Counted from the first letter of the stretch, positions 53,685 to 64,000 are shown. The stretch: DNA of 64,000 nt from Gammaproteobacteria bacterium (GCA_027459765.1 DAIDHD010000006.1:1-64000), one strand, 5' to 3'. The notes: a model not told the origin generated them from the letters alone. A program made the numbers and translations.

Positions 53685-54548
53685 TCAGGCCGAGGCGGGC
53701 TCCTTGCCCATGAGCAAGCGCAGCATCGCGCCGATGCGGTCGCGCATCTCGCGGCGGTCCACGATCATGTCGATGGCGCCGTGCTCGACCAGGAATTCGC
53801 TGCGCTGGAACCCCTCCGGCAGGGTCTCGCGCACGGTCTGCTGGATGACGCGCGGACCGGCGAATCCGATCAGCGCCTTTGGTTCGGCGATGTTGACGTC
53901 GCCGAGCATCGCCAGGCTCGCCGACACGCCGCCGGTGGTGGGGTCGGTCAGCACCGAGATGTAGGGCAGGCGCGCCTCCGACAGGCGCTTGAGCATCGCA
54001 CTGGTCTTCGCCATCTGCAGCAGCGAGTACAACGCCTCCTGCATGCGCGCGCCGCCGCTCGCGGCGAAGCACACCAGCGGCGTACGGTGCTCCATGCAGT
54101 GCTCCACCGCACGCGCGAACTTCTCGCCCACCACCGAGCCCATGGAGCCGCCGAGGAAGCGGAACTCGAACGCGCACGCCGTCACGTCCAGTCCGTCGAG
54201 CTTGCCCGTCATGACCACCAGCGCATCCCGCTCGCCCGTCTGCTTCTGCGACTGGACGATGCGGTCCTTGTAGCGCTTGGAGTCCTTGAACTTGAGCGGA
54301 TCCTCCGCCTGGACCTTGGCGGCGAGCTCGCGGGTCGTCCCCGGGTCGAAGAACTTGAGCAGCCGCTCGCGCCCGTGGATGCGCATGTGGTGGCTGCACT
54401 TCGGGCAGACGTTGAGATTGCGCTCGATCTCGGCGCGATACAGGACGGCATCGCAGGCCGGACACTTGGTCCACAGGCCTTCGGGAACCGAGCGGGTGCG
54501 CCGCTCGGTCTTGATGCGCGAGGGCACGATGCGTTCGAACCAGGACAT
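53685..54548 (-). CDS. accD: Acetyl-CoA carboxylase carboxyltransferase subunit beta
   Basis: Zn-finger [77 protein letters not shown]. Confidence 0.97.
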   Translation of the reverse strand: MSWFERIVPSRIKTERRTRSVPEGLWTKCPACDAVLYRAEIERNLNVCPKCSHHMRIHGRERLLKFFDPGTTRELAAKVQAEDPLKFKDSKRYKDRIVQSQKQTGERDALVVMTGKLDGLDVTACAFEFRFLGGSMGSVVGEKFARAVEHCMEHRTPLVCFAASGGARMQEALYSLLQMAKTSAMLKRLSEARLPYISVLTDPTTGGVSASLAMLGDVNIAEPKALIGFAGPRVIQQTVRETLPEGFQRSEFLVEHGAIDMIVDRREMRDRIGAMLRLLMGKEPASA

Positions 54549-54558
54549 CCGCACGATG

Positions 54559-55335
54559 TTACCAAAAGCCGCCGCGGGGCGCTGGAATCGCGAATTGCGG
54601 CGGGTAGTCCACGCGCAGCAGACAGAGCCCGGCCGCCGGCGCCGTCGCACCGGCGTGTCGGCGATCGCGTCCCGCGAGCACGCGAGTCACCGCGGCGACG
54701 GGATCCGCCGCGGCCTGCGCCTCGAGGAGCGTGCCGACGATGTTGCGCACCATGTGGTGCAGGAAGGCGTTCGCCTCGACGTCGAGCCAGACGAGATCGC
54801 CCTCGCGCCATACCGCGATGCGCTCGACGCGGCGCCGGGTGGTCTTCGACTGGCACTCGACGGCGCGGAACGCCGCGAAATCGTGCTCGCCGAGCAGCGC
54901 CTGCGCGGCGGCGTGCATGGCCGCGGCGTCGAGCGGACGGTGGATCCAGGCGCAGCGCCCGTGACGCAGCGCCGAGCGGGTGCTCGCGTTGAGGATGCAG
55001 TAGCGGTAGGCACGGCGCAGTGCCGAGTAGCGGGCGTGAAACCCCGGCGCCGGTTCGCCCGCCCAGGCGATCGACACCGAGTCGGGCAGGCGCGAGTTGG
55101 CGCCGAGCACCCAGGCGCGCGGGCTGCGCGCCGCGCCGGTGTCGAAGTGCACCACCTGGCCGAGCGCGTGCACACCGCGATCGGTGCGCCCGGCGCAGGT
55201 CACGGCCACCGCTTCGCCGGCGACGAAGGACAGCGCCTCCTCGACGCAGTGCTGCACCGAGGGCGCGTGTGCCTGCGCTTGCCAACCGGAATACGACGTA
55301 CCGTCGTACTCGACGATGGCGGCGACGCGCGGCAC
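54559..55335 (-). CDS. truA: tRNA pseudouridine(38-40) synthase
   Basis: [68 protein letters not shown]. Confidence 0.96.
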   Translation of the reverse strand: MPRVAAIVEYDGTSYSGWQAQAHAPSVQHCVEEALSFVAGEAVAVTCAGRTDRGVHALGQVVHFDTGAARSPRAWVLGANSRLPDSVSIAWAGEPAPGFHARYSALRRAYRYCILNASTRSALRHGRCAWIHRPLDAAAMHAAAQALLGEHDFAAFRAVECQSKTTRRRVERIAVWREGDLVWLDVEANAFLHHMVRNIVGTLLEAQAAADPVAAVTRVLAGRDRRHAGATAPAAGLCLLRVDYPPQFAIPAPRGGFW

Positions 55336-55341
55336 CGGCGC

Positions 55342-58300
55342 CTAGCCGGGCAGCGACTCGATCAGACGCGCGGCTTCCTGTTTCTGGCTCGCCGAGCCTT
55401 CCTGCACGACTTCCTCGAGGATGCTGCGGGCGCCTTCCGGATCGCCCATGTCCATGTAGGCGCGGGCGAGGTCGAGCTTGGTGCCCACTTCGCTCATGGT
55501 GACCGGCTCGAGCTCGGCAACCTCGCCCTCCAGCGCCTTCAGGCGGCTGGTCTCGGCCGAGGCTTCGATGCGCATGGTCTGGTGATCGGCGCCGTTGCCC
55601 GCCTCGACGGCATCGCCGAGGTCGAGATCGACGCGACGGTTGCGCTGGCTGGCCTCGAACACCTCGCTCGAGAACATGTCCTCGTCCGAGCGCGCCTGCT
55701 GCACCGTATCGCCGCCGCCGAAGGCGCTGGCGAGCCGGTCGAGGTCCAGATCGATGCTGTCGCCGCTCAGCGCCTTCACGTTGGCCGTGGAGGCCACGCC
55801 GAGCTCGGGTTCATGGACGTCGGAAAGCTCCACCGCATCGTGCCGCGCGGCCAAATCGTGCGGCTCGGCCATATCGTGCCGCTCGGCCGCCGCGTGCCCG
55901 GCGCCGTCGCGCGGCATGAGCACCGTGGGCGCGGACTCCGGTCCCAGCACCGCGGTCTTGACGTCGTCGTGGTGCGGGTCGAGTTCGGCGATGAACGACG
56001 CCTCGAGCTCGCGCTCGAGCTCGGTCAGGTCGCGTTCGTCGCCGCTGTGGCTGGCGGCACTCGCGCCGAGCCCGCCGGCGGCCAGCGCCGCCTGGGCCAT
56101 GAGCCGCTGCGAGCGCTCGTCGAGGCCGGCGACCATGGTCGGTGCGTCGGCGGGGTGATCGGTCTCCTCGAGATGCGAACCGCTGTCGACCAGGTGCGAT
56201 CCCGTGGCGGCGAGGTGCGAGTTGCTCGCGCCCACCGAGCCGGTGCGCTCGAGCTGGTCCAGGTCGAGCCCCAGGTCGTCGATCGACAGCTCCGCGGTCT
56301 GTTCCGCCTTGCCGGCTTCCAGTCGGCTGGCGAGCAGATCGCGGGGCGCGCCGGGCTTGAGCACCGGCGACTCCTGGGTCGGCGCGTCGGCGAACTGCAT
56401 CATCTCGGACTCGACGGTGGGCTCGTCGCGCGCAGGCATCTCGCGCGTGGGCGACTCGTCGGCACCACGCTCCGGCGCGTCGAGCATGAAATCGAGGCCC
56501 GTGCCGGTGCGCAGCAGCGGCGACTCGCCGGTGGCCGCGGTGTCCTCCGGCTCCGAGGCGAGCGTGTGCTCGAGCGGACTACGCTCCCCGCTCGGCTCGC
56601 CGTAAAGATCGATGTCGACGTGATTCTCGCCGCCTTCGAGGTTCAAGTCGACCAGCGCGCCGGCACCGCGGCCGCCGCCGCTCGCCGCCGCGAACAGCGG
56701 CTCCTCCGGGCAGATCTGCTTGCCCATGATCACGATCTTGTCCCACTCGCCCGCCGGCGCTCGGTCGCGCGTCTCGGCGAGACTCTTCGCCGTCTGCAGG
56801 AACGCGTCCTTGTTGCCCCAGACGAAGTAGATCTCGAGGAGCTTCAGGCGCAAATCGCGCCGGTCGGGCTCACGCTCGAGCGCGATCCGCACCAGATCGG
56901 CGGCCTGGTCGTACAGACCGTAGGCCATGTGGAAGTCGGCTTCCGCGAGCGGGTCGCCCTGATCGAGGTTGACCGCGCTCTCAGAAGACATCGTGTCGTC
57001 CGGCGAGCGCACCTCGGCGGTGTCCTCGGTCAGCCGCTGCGCGGCGGCGGCGAAGCCCGGCATCGGGTGCTCGCCGGACTCCTCCACCACGAACGAATCC
57101 GCGGCGCTCTTGCGCCCGCCCGACGCCTTGACAGGCGCCTCCGGGAAGCCGGCCACGTCGGTGTCCTCGAGCCGTGCGCCGAAGTCCTGGTCCTCGCCCG
57201 CCTTGCGCCGGCGCATGGCGGCGAACGCGAGCGCGCCGACACCGAGCACCACTACGCCGCCCGGGGCCCACCAGTTGTCGCTCAACCAATCGATCAGCGA
57301 CCCGCTCGCCGGGGCCGGCGCCGCCGGCTTCGCCTTCGGCTTCTGCACCGGCTTGGCCGGCGCAGGCTTCGGCGTCGCCGCCGGCGTGGCGGCGGCGGGC
57401 GAACTCGCGGCCTCGGTGGCGGCCGGCGTCTTGGTGGCCGCAGCCGGGGATGCAGCGGCGGGCGGAGCGGCGGCGGGCGGCGCGGCGACGGCCGCCTTGG
57501 ACGCCGGCGGCGCGGTCACGGGCTTGCCGAGCTTGCGCTGCAGTTCAGCGAGTTCGTTGTTGCGCAGTTCGAGGAGGCGCTTCGATTCGGCGAGCTCGCC
57601 CTCCAGCTGCTTGATCCGGTCGCGCAGACCCGCGCCACCGCCCTCGCCGGCGCTCCCAGCGGGGGCGGTTGCACCGCCGCCGGCACCCGGCGTCACCAAG
57701 CGCAGGTGCCCGGAGGCCGCGGCCTCGCCGCCGCGCCAGGCCTGCATCTGCCGCTCGACCTCCGCGGTCGCCTGCTTCTGGTTCAGCGCCGCGATCGCGT
57801 CGGCGTCGGGCACGCGCAGCACCGCGCCACGCTTGAGCACGTTGATGTTGCCGCCGAACGCATCCGGATTGGTGCGATACAGCGCGATCATGGTCTGATC
57901 CACGGCCGCCGGCGCCGCCCCGGCGCTCATGGCGCGGGCAATCTTCGACAGCGTGTCGCCGGGTGAGACCCGATACACGCCGCCGCGGGCCGCGGCCGAC
58001 TTGGGCTCAGTCGGCGCCGGCGCAACCGCCGCCGCCGAGGACTTGGGCGCAGCCGGCGCCGCGGTAGCAGCGGCCGGCGCGGCGGCACGCGCCGGCGCAG
58101 CCGACGCGGCCATCACCGGCGCCGCCGAACTCGCCGATTCGCCCGGCGTATACACCGGCGGATCGAGCAGCACCGTGTACTCGCGCATCAAGTGCCCGTG
58201 CGACCAGTTGACGTCCACCAGGAAGGTGACGAACGGCTCGGGAATCGCGTCGTTCGAGTGCACCTGCAGCACGTCGTGACCGTCCTTGCTCTTGCCCACC

Positions 58301-58560
58301 TTGAAGGTGAAGGACGACAGGAACGGCGGCCGGTCGATGCCGTAACGCGTGAACGCTTCGCGGTTGGCGAGCGAGGCCCGCAGCCCGGTGATTTCGTCCG
58401 GGGTGGCGGAGATCAGGTCGATCTGCGCGTCCAGGGGCTCGTTCAGCGCCGAATGCAGGTGAATGTCGCCGAGTCCCAGCGAGTAGGACAGCGACGGCGC
58501 GAGCACGGTCGCGCACAACGAGCACGCCCATTTCAGCGAGCGAGGCAGCGTCACGGACAT
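55342..58560 (-). CDS. fimV: FimV/HubP-like polar protein
   Basis: LGLGDIHLHSALNEPLDAQIDLISATPDEI; LysM GVYRVSPGDTLSKIARAM; Ala/Pro-rich; TM; C-terminal GTKLDLARAYMDMGDPEGARSILEEVVQEGSASQKQEA. Confidence 0.93.
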   Translation of the reverse strand: MSVTLPRSLKWACSLCATVLAPSLSYSLGLGDIHLHSALNEPLDAQIDLISATPDEITGLRASLANREAFTRYGIDRPPFLSSFTFKVGKSKDGHDVLQVHSNDAIPEPFVTFLVDVNWSHGHLMREYTVLLDPPVYTPGESASSAAPVMAASAAPARAAAPAAATAAPAAPKSSAAAVAPAPTEPKSAAARGGVYRVSPGDTLSKIARAMSAGAAPAAVDQTMIALYRTNPDAFGGNINVLKRGAVLRVPDADAIAALNQKQATAEVERQMQAWRGGEAAASGHLRLVTPGAGGGATAPAGSAGEGGGAGLRDRIKQLEGELAESKRLLELRNNELAELQRKLGKPVTAPPASKAAVAAPPAAAPPAAASPAAATKTPAATEAASSPAAATPAATPKPAPAKPVQKPKAKPAAPAPASGSLIDWLSDNWWAPGGVVVLGVGALAFAAMRRRKAGEDQDFGARLEDTDVAGFPEAPVKASGGRKSAADSFVVEESGEHPMPGFAAAAQRLTEDTAEVRSPDDTMSSESAVNLDQGDPLAEADFHMAYGLYDQAADLVRIALEREPDRRDLRLKLLEIYFVWGNKDAFLQTAKSLAETRDRAPAGEWDKIVIMGKQICPEEPLFAAASGGGRGAGALVDLNLEGGENHVDIDLYGEPSGERSPLEHTLASEPEDTAATGESPLLRTGTGLDFMLDAPERGADESPTREMPARDEPTVESEMMQFADAPTQESPVLKPGAPRDLLASRLEAGKAEQTAELSIDDLGLDLDQLERTGSVGASNSHLAATGSHLVDSGSHLEETDHPADAPTMVAGLDERSQRLMAQAALAAGGLGASAASHSGDERDLTELERELEASFIAELDPHHDDVKTAVLGPESAPTVLMPRDGAGHAAAERHDMAEPHDLAARHDAVELSDVHEPELGVASTANVKALSGDSIDLDLDRLASAFGGGDTVQQARSDEDMFSSEVFEASQRNRRVDLDLGDAVEAGNGADHQTMRIEASAETSRLKALEGEVAELEPVTMSEVGTKLDLARAYMDMGDPEGARSILEEVVQEGSASQKQEAARLIESLPG

Positions 58561-58665
58561 TTTTTCTCCCGAAAACCTGGCGGGCAAGCGCATGAAGTCC
58601 ATTGTCGTAGAAGAGCTTGTGATCGACTTTTCACTTGCCTTTTACATAATTGGGCAAACTATATC

Positions 58666-59700
58666 TCAGCGCCGTTTATTTACCAAAATCTGGCCCGCCA
58701 AAACTGCGTTATGCGCCGCACATTTACGAACGTTGTCGGCCACGATCCAAAAATTTAGAGATCGGTCACGCAGCGCACCGGCACGCAACCGGCCGACGTA
58801 GACCCGGTCCGGTGCATTGGCCGTGCTCGCCGGCGTCGGGTACTCCTGCCGCGACTCCGGGTCGGCCAGTGCCACGCCCGCGCTGCCGCGCAACAGCGCG
58901 GCCGCCTCATCGACCGCGAGCGACCCGCGCAGGGCGACGTGAACCGCGAAGCCGTGGCCGAAGAACACCGGCACACGCACCGCGGTGACGTTCATCGGCA
59001 GATCCGGCCGCTCGAGCACGCGCCGCGTCTCGGCGCAGATGCGCGCCTCCTCGCGCGTCGAGCCGTCGGCGAGCAGCGCATCCACCGCCGGAATCACGTT
59101 GAAGGCGATCGGCTGCCCGAAGGCACGGCCGCGCGCCGCCTTGCCGCTCAGCATCGCCACGGTCTCGGCGGCGAGCTCGTCGACGGCGCCCCGCCCCGCC
59201 CCGGACACGGCGTGGTAGGTGGCCACCTCCACGCGCTCCAGGCCTGCGCGCCGCTCGAGCGGCGCGAGCACGGTGGCGAGCGCCGCGGCCGCGCTGCCCG
59301 GCAGCGCCACCAGGCCGTGAGTGCCCACGTGCTCGAGCACCCCGGCGTTGACGTCGGCGACCACCAACGGCACGTCGGCGCGCTCCCGATGCGCCGCCGA
59401 GCCATCGATGGCCCATGCGCGTGCCGCCACCGCGTCCGCATAGCGCGCGGCGAGCGCCTCGCGGCCGCAGAAGAAGACCAGGTCCGCGCGTGCGAAGTCG
59501 AACGACTCCACCGCGCTCACCGCGAGCGCGCGCTCACCCGCGGCGGCGCCGTCGATCTCCCCCAGGCGGCGCGGCTCGTCCAGCGCGTGCAACTCGGCGC
59601 AGCGTATGCGTCGCGCCGCCAGTTCCTCGAGAAGCGCGTCGCCGACGAGGCTCGACGCGCCGACCACCGCGACCCGGGGCCAGGCGAGTTCCGTCATCAT
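58666..59700 (-). CDS. Aspartate-semialdehyde dehydrogenase-like protein (Usg-like, catalytic Cys absent)
   Basis: [91 protein letters not shown] where active enzymes have NPNCSTI. Confidence 0.85.
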   Translation of the reverse strand: MMTELAWPRVAVVGASSLVGDALLEELAARRIRCAELHALDEPRRLGEIDGAAAGERALAVSAVESFDFARADLVFFCGREALAARYADAVAARAWAIDGSAAHRERADVPLVVADVNAGVLEHVGTHGLVALPGSAAAALATVLAPLERRAGLERVEVATYHAVSGAGRGAVDELAAETVAMLSGKAARGRAFGQPIAFNVIPAVDALLADGSTREEARICAETRRVLERPDLPMNVTAVRVPVFFGHGFAVHVALRGSLAVDEAAALLRGSAGVALADPESRQEYPTPASTANAPDRVYVGRLRAGALRDRSLNFWIVADNVRKCAAHNAVLAGQILVNKRR

Positions 59701-60800
59701 TCCTCCTGCCGCCGCGTGATCACCGGCGTCGCGCTGACGACGTCGGCACACTGCGCGCGCGTGCGCAGATAGTGGTCCATCAACACCAGTGCGACCATCG
59801 CCTCGGCGATCGGCGTGGCGCGCAGGCCCACGCACGGATCGTGGCGCCCGGTGGTGACGATCTCGGCCGGCCGACCGGCCACGTCGATGGTCTCGCCCGG
59901 CACCGTGATGCTCGAAGTGGGCTTGAGCGCGATGCTCGCGACGATGTCCTGCCCGGAGGAGATCCCGCCCAACACGCCGCCGGCGTGGTTGCTCTTGAAA
60001 CCCCGGGGCGTGAGCTCGTCGCGGTGCTCGGAGCCGCGCTGCCCGACGCAGCCAAACCCGGCGCCGATCTCCACGCCCTTGACCGCATTGATGCCCATCA
60101 GCGCGCCGGCGAGGTCCGCGTCGAGGCGGTCGAACACCGGCTCGCCGAGTCCCGGCGGCACTCCGGTGGCGAGCACCGTGACGCGCGCGCCGATCGAATC
60201 GCCCGCCTCGCGCAGCTGCCAGATGAATGCCTCCAGCTCGGGCACGCGCGCCGGATCGGGACAGAAGAACGGGTTGTCGTCGACGGCGTCGAGGTTCACC
60301 GGCTGGATCGAGATCGGCCCCATCTGGGCGAGGTAGCCGCGGATGCGCACCCCGAGCCTTTCGCGCAGGTACTTGCGCGCGATCGCGCCGGCCGCGACCC
60401 GCATCACCGTCTCGCGCGCCGAGGAGCGGCCGCCGCCGCGATAATCGCGCAGCCCGTATTTCTGCTGATAGGTGTAGTCGGCGTGGCCGGGACGGAACCG
60501 ATCCTTGATCTTCTCGTAGTCGCGTGAGCGCTGGTCCTGGTTCTCGACCAACAGGCCGATCGGCGTGCCCGTGGTACGGCCCTCGAACACGCCGGAGAGA
60601 ATGCGCACCGAGTCCGGCTCGCGCCGCTGGCTGGTGAAGTGCGAGGTCCCCGAGCGGCGCCGCTCGACGTCGGTCTGCAGGTCCGCCTCGCACAGTTCCA
60701 GGCCGGGCGGACAGCCGTCGACCACGCAGCCGAGCGCCGGACCGTGGCTCTCGCCGAAGCTCGTGACGGTGAAGAGCTTGCCGAAGGTGTTGCCTGACAT
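59697..60800 (-). CDS. aroC: Chorismate synthase
   Basis: [79 protein letters not shown]. Confidence 0.98.
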   Translation of the reverse strand: MSGNTFGKLFTVTSFGESHGPALGCVVDGCPPGLELCEADLQTDVERRRSGTSHFTSQRREPDSVRILSGVFEGRTTGTPIGLLVENQDQRSRDYEKIKDRFRPGHADYTYQQKYGLRDYRGGGRSSARETVMRVAAGAIARKYLRERLGVRIRGYLAQMGPISIQPVNLDAVDDNPFFCPDPARVPELEAFIWQLREAGDSIGARVTVLATGVPPGLGEPVFDRLDADLAGALMGINAVKGVEIGAGFGCVGQRGSEHRDELTPRGFKSNHAGGVLGGISSGQDIVASIALKPTSSITVPGETIDVAGRPAEIVTTGRHDPCVGLRATPIAEAMVALVLMDHYLRTRAQCADVVSATPVITRRQEE

Positions 60801-60803
60801 GGT

Positions 60804-61739
60804 CTAGCGCTCTCGCAGGTTCGCCGCATCGAGATCCGACGCGCGCAGTACGAACACCCCGCCGCCGCCCATCGCGATGTGCGGCCACACGAACGGCAAG
60901 CGCGGGAACGCACGCTCGACGGCGCGCTCGCCGTTGCCCACCTCGACCACCAGGATGCCGCCGGGGCGCAGGTGGCGGCGCGCGCCGGCGAGGATCACGC
61001 GCACCGAGTCGAGGCCATCGCGGCCCGCCGCCAGGCCGAGCGCCGGCTCGTGCCGGTATTCGCGGGGGAGCCGGCGCATCTCGGCGGCGGTCACGTAGGG
61101 CGGGTTGCTCACGATGATATCGTAGCGGTCGGCGAGTCCCTCGAAGTGATTCGCGCGCACCGGCGTGACTCGCCGCTCGAAGCCGAGCCTGCGCACGTTG
61201 CGGCGGCACACGGCGAGCGCGGCGCTCGACACGTCCGCCGCGTCCACCCGCGCGCGCGGGAAGGCGGCCGCGCACGCCAGCGCGATCGCGCCGGAGCCGG
61301 TGCCGATGTCGAGGATCCGCCCCACCCGGCGCGGCGCCCAGGGCGCAAACCGCTGCAGGGCGAGCTCGGCGATGGGCGAACGCGGCACCAGCACGCGCTC
61401 GTCGACGTACAGTTCCATGCCCGCGAAGAAAGCCCGGTGCGTCAGGTACGCGAGCGGCACACGCTCGGCGACGCGTCGCTCGAGCACGCGCTGCACCCGA
61501 GCCGCCGCGCGCGCCGCGAGCGGACGGGGATAGGCATCCGCGCCGAGCTCGTGCGGCAGCCCGGCGGCCCAAAAGACGAGTTCCGCGGCCTCGTCGCGCG
61601 CGTTGTCCGTGCCGTGACCGAAATGCACGCGCGCGCGCGTGAGCGCGCGCGCGCAGCGCTCGATCGCCTCGCCGACCGTCTCTCGCGGCGGGACGCCGCG
61701 CGGCGCGGCGCGCGCCCGCCTGTGGGATAATGGCGCCAT
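60804..61739 (-). CDS. prmB: 50S ribosomal protein L3 glutamine methyltransferase PrmB-like
   Basis: VLVPRSPIAELAL, ILDIGTGSGAIALACAAAFP, IIVSNPPYVTAAEM; adjacent to aroC. Confidence 0.92.
   Translation of the reverse strand: MAPLSHRRARAAPRGVPPRETVGEAIERCARALTRARVHFGHGTDNARDEAAELVFWAAGLPHELGADAYPRPLAARAAARVQRVLERRVAERVPLAYLTHRAFFAGMELYVDERVLVPRSPIAELALQRFAPWAPRRVGRILDIGTGSGAIALACAAAFPRARVDAADVSSAALAVCRRNVRRLGFERRVTPVRANHFEGLADRYDIIVSNPPYVTAAEMRRLPREYRHEPALGLAAGRDGLDSVRVILAGARRHLRPGGILVVEVGNGERAVERAFPRLPFVWPHIAMGGGGVFVLRASDLDAANLRER
61726..61731 (+). promoter_or_regulatory. Candidate -10 element GATAAT positioned for a leaderless SCO transcript
   Basis: GATAAT ends 6 nt before the proposed ATG at 61738. 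Confidence 0.35.
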
Positions 61740-62370
61740 GAATTCTGGATCGAACCTCTTGAAAGCGGCGTTCATCGGCGTCGCCGCGGTGGCGGGCGTC
61801 GCGGCCGCGCTCATCTGGCACCGCCCGGACGCGCCGGTGGAGCTCTCGGAAGGGGTCTATATTACGCCGAGTCGCGAGCTGCCCGCACTCGACCTGATCG
61901 ACCACCGCGGCCAGCCGTTCACCACCGCCGACTTCCGCGGCCACTGGTCGATGCTGTTCTTCGGCTACACCAACTGTCCGGACTTCTGCCCGACCACGCT
62001 CACGACGCTCGCGGCGATGGAGAAGCGTCTGCGCGCCGCCGGGGCGGCCGTGCGTCCGCGGGTGGTGTTCATGTCGGTGGACCCGCGCCGCGACACCCCG
62101 GCGCAGCTCGCGCGCTACGTGCCCTACTTCGATCCGGAGTTCCTGGGCGTGACAGCGCGGGACCAGGCCGCGGTGCAGGCCGTGGCGCAACGGCTCGGCG
62201 TGAACGTGACCATCCACGAGGAGCACGACGGGTCCTACACCGTCGATCACTCCGGCGCGATCTTCGTCATCGATCCGAACGCGCGCGTGGCGGCCATCCT
62301 CACCGGCCCCTACAGCGCGGCCGCCCTGGTCGGCGATTTCCAGCACCTGGTCGCCGCGGCGCGCTCATGA
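61738..62370 (+). CDS. SCO1/SenC family copper chaperone/thioredoxin-like protein
   Basis: FRGHWSMLFFGYTNCPDFCPTTLTTLAAMEKRL; VVFMSVDPRRDTPAQLARYVPYFDPEFLGVT; YTVDHSGAIFVIDP. Confidence 0.93.
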   Translation: MNSGSNLLKAAFIGVAAVAGVAAALIWHRPDAPVELSEGVYITPSRELPALDLIDHRGQPFTTADFRGHWSMLFFGYTNCPDFCPTTLTTLAAMEKRLRAAGAAVRPRVVFMSVDPRRDTPAQLARYVPYFDPEFLGVTARDQAAVQAVAQRLGVNVTIHEEHDGSYTVDHSGAIFVIDPNARVAAILTGPYSAAALVGDFQHLVAAARS

Positions 62371-63260
62371 GCGGCGCTGCGCAGCCGCCGGCACCCGCGC
62401 CCGGCGAGGCGGCGTTCGTCGCCCTGCAGTATCTTCTGCCGCAGCACGCGCTGTCGCGGTTGCTGCACGCAGTCGCGCGCGCCCGTGCGCCGTGGCTCAA
62501 GAACGCGCTGGTGCGCACCTTCCTGCGCCTCTACCGCATCGACATGAGCGAAGCGGCGCAGCCCGACCCGTTCGCCTACGGGAGCTTCAACGAATTCTTC
62601 ACCCGCGCCCTGCGCTCCGACGCGCGCCGCATCGACGCCGCCCCGGACAGCATCGTCTCGCCGGTGGACGGCGCGATCAGCGAGTGCGGGGCCATCGAAG
62701 GGGACACGCTGCTGCAGGCCAAGGGCCGCCGCTACCGGCTCGACGAGCTGCTCGCCGGCCAGCCGTGGGCGGCGGCGTTCACGGGCGGCGTGTTCGCGAC
62801 CATTTACCTCGCGCCCTACGACTACCACCGCATCCACATGCCGCTCGACGGCCGCCTGGAGGCGTGCGTGTACGTGCCGGGACGGCTGTTCAGCGTCAAT
62901 GCCGCGACCGCGCGCCGCGTACCGCGGCTGTTCGCCCGCAACGAGCGCATCCTCACCCTGTTCGACACCGCCGTCGGCCGGGTGGCGCTGGTCATGGTCG
63001 GCGCCCTGAACGTGGGCAGCATGGCGACGGTGTGGGCGGGCGACGTGACGCCGGCGCCGCGGCGCGCGTTGAGCGTGCTGCCGGTGCCGCAGCTGACGCT
63101 CGCCAAGGGCGCCGAGGTCGGCCGCTTCAACTTGGGTTCGACGGTGATCCTGCTGTTCGAACCCGGACGCGCCACACTGCGGCCACGGCTGGCCGCGGGT
63201 GCCAAGCTCAAGCTGGGCGAGTCGATTGCGCTCGCCGCGCCGCCCGGCGGGCGGCCGTGA
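62367..63260 (+). CDS. psd: Phosphatidylserine decarboxylase proenzyme
   Basis: FNEFFTRALRSDARRIDAAPDSIVSPVDGAISE; LAPYDYHRIHMPLDGRL; FNLGSTVILLFEPG (LGST cleavage motif). Confidence 0.96.
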   Translation: MSGAAQPPAPAPGEAAFVALQYLLPQHALSRLLHAVARARAPWLKNALVRTFLRLYRIDMSEAAQPDPFAYGSFNEFFTRALRSDARRIDAAPDSIVSPVDGAISECGAIEGDTLLQAKGRRYRLDELLAGQPWAAAFTGGVFATIYLAPYDYHRIHMPLDGRLEACVYVPGRLFSVNAATARRVPRLFARNERILTLFDTAVGRVALVMVGALNVGSMATVWAGDVTPAPRRALSVLPVPQLTLAKGAEVGRFNLGSTVILLFEPGRATLRPRLAAGAKLKLGESIALAAPPGGRP

Positions 63261-64000
63261 ACGGCGAGCCGAGCGATCTGCCGGCGCGGGAATGGCGCCC
63301 GACCGCGAACCTCGCCGCGCTGCGCCGGCGCGCGTCCATGCTCGCCGCTGCACGCGCGTTCTTCGCCGAGCGCGGCGTGCTCGAAGTGGAGACCCCGAGC
63401 TTGAGCGCCGCCACGGTGACCGACCCGCAGATCGAATCGCTGTCGACCCGGGTCGCGGGCCTCGCGGGCCCGCGCCACCTGGTCACCTCGCCGGAATTCC
63501 ACATGAAGCGCCTGCTCGCCGCCGGCAGCGGCGACATCTACCAGATCGGCAAGGTGTTCCGGGACGGCGAGTACGGCCGCTGGCACAACCCCGAATTCAC
63601 CATGATCGAGTGGTACCGGCTCGGCATGGACGACGCCGCCTTGATGGACGAGGTGGAAGCGCTGGTGGCACGGCTCCTCGCGCCGCAGCGCGTGCTGCCG
63701 GCCTCGGAACGGCTCACCTACGCCGAGGCCCTGCGCCGCCACGCCGGCGTCGATCCCCATGCCGCCACCGAGGCGGCGCTCGACGCCGCCGCGCGACGCC
63801 ACGGCGTGGCCTGCGACGCCGAACTAGACCGCGACGGCAAGCTCGATCTGCTCATGGGACTCGTGGCGGGGCCACGGCTGGGCCGCGGCCGTCCCTGCTT
63901 CGTCTGCGACTACCCCGCCTCGCAGGCGGCGCTGGCGCGCCTGAAGCCGGGCGAACCGCCGGTGGCGGCCCGGTTCGAGCTCTACGTCGAGGGCATCGAG
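63257..64000 (+). CDS. epmA: EF-P lysine lysyltransferase EpmA (GenX/PoxA)-like, partial at right edge (GTG start)
   Basis: Own translation: RRRASMLAAARAFFAERGVLEVETPSLSAATVTDPQIESL...LVTSPEFHMKRLLAAGSGDIYQIGKVFRDGEYGRWHNPEFTMIEWYRLG; class II synthetase fold without N-terminal anticodon-binding domain. Confidence 0.92.
   Translation, partial: MNGEPSDLPAREWRPTANLAALRRRASMLAAARAFFAERGVLEVETPSLSAATVTDPQIESLSTRVAGLAGPRHLVTSPEFHMKRLLAAGSGDIYQIGKVFRDGEYGRWHNPEFTMIEWYRLGMDDAALMDEVEALVARLLAPQRVLPASERLTYAEALRRHAGVDPHAATEAALDAAARRHGVACDAELDRDGKLDLLMGLVAGPRLGRGRPCFVCDYPASQAALARLKPGEPPVAARFELYVEGIE

Noticed and set aside
54277-57966. 1229-aa plus-strand ORF opposite accD/truA/fimV
   Set aside because: Antisense shadow; low-complexity Arg/His/Gly-rich translation without domain motifs
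58666-62346. Single 1226-aa minus-strand ORF
   Set aside because: Only its 3' part (58666-59700) is a real gene; the rest is out of frame with the clearly recognisable aroC and prmB

Overview
High-GC, gene-dense bacterial chromosome segment. Gene content and order (lon-clpX-clpP-tig; fimV-truA-accD-folC-SPOR-cvpA-purF; cysS/gltX/ppi/lpxH) suggest a gammaproteobacterium. Most of the window is core housekeeping: envelope and lipid genes (mltD, fabI, dgkA, PAP2, lpxH, psd, accD), proteostasis (ppiD, lon, clpX, clpP, tig), purF, pyrF, folC, aroC, two aminoacyl-tRNA synthetases, seven tRNA genes and a partial epmA-like gene at the right edge. Accessory and regulatory content includes a hipBA-type toxin-antitoxin pair, a sensory block (19.2-31.2 kb: multi-PAS chemoreceptor, sigma54 activator, three histidine kinases, two response regulators) and a chemotaxis cluster (34.8-43.3 kb) with several uncharacterised members. 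The main points for follow-up are: (i) a ~21-unit, strictly 11-bp tandem array that abuts a 5'-truncated mltD; (ii) a dgkA frame with no stop codon before the downstream tRNA-Pro, ending inside tRNA-Arg; (iii) two uncharacterised che-cluster proteins with CheZ-like and CheC/CheX-like signatures, one sharing a C-terminal ELF peptide with CheD; (iv) a sigma54 activator lacking a recognisable Fis HTH; (v) a pseudo-receiver/Ser-Thr kinase fusion next to miaE; (vi) prmB and a SCO-like gene diverging from overlapping start codons. I found no transposase, integrase or CRISPR array. All calls come from reading the sequence; no database search was run.
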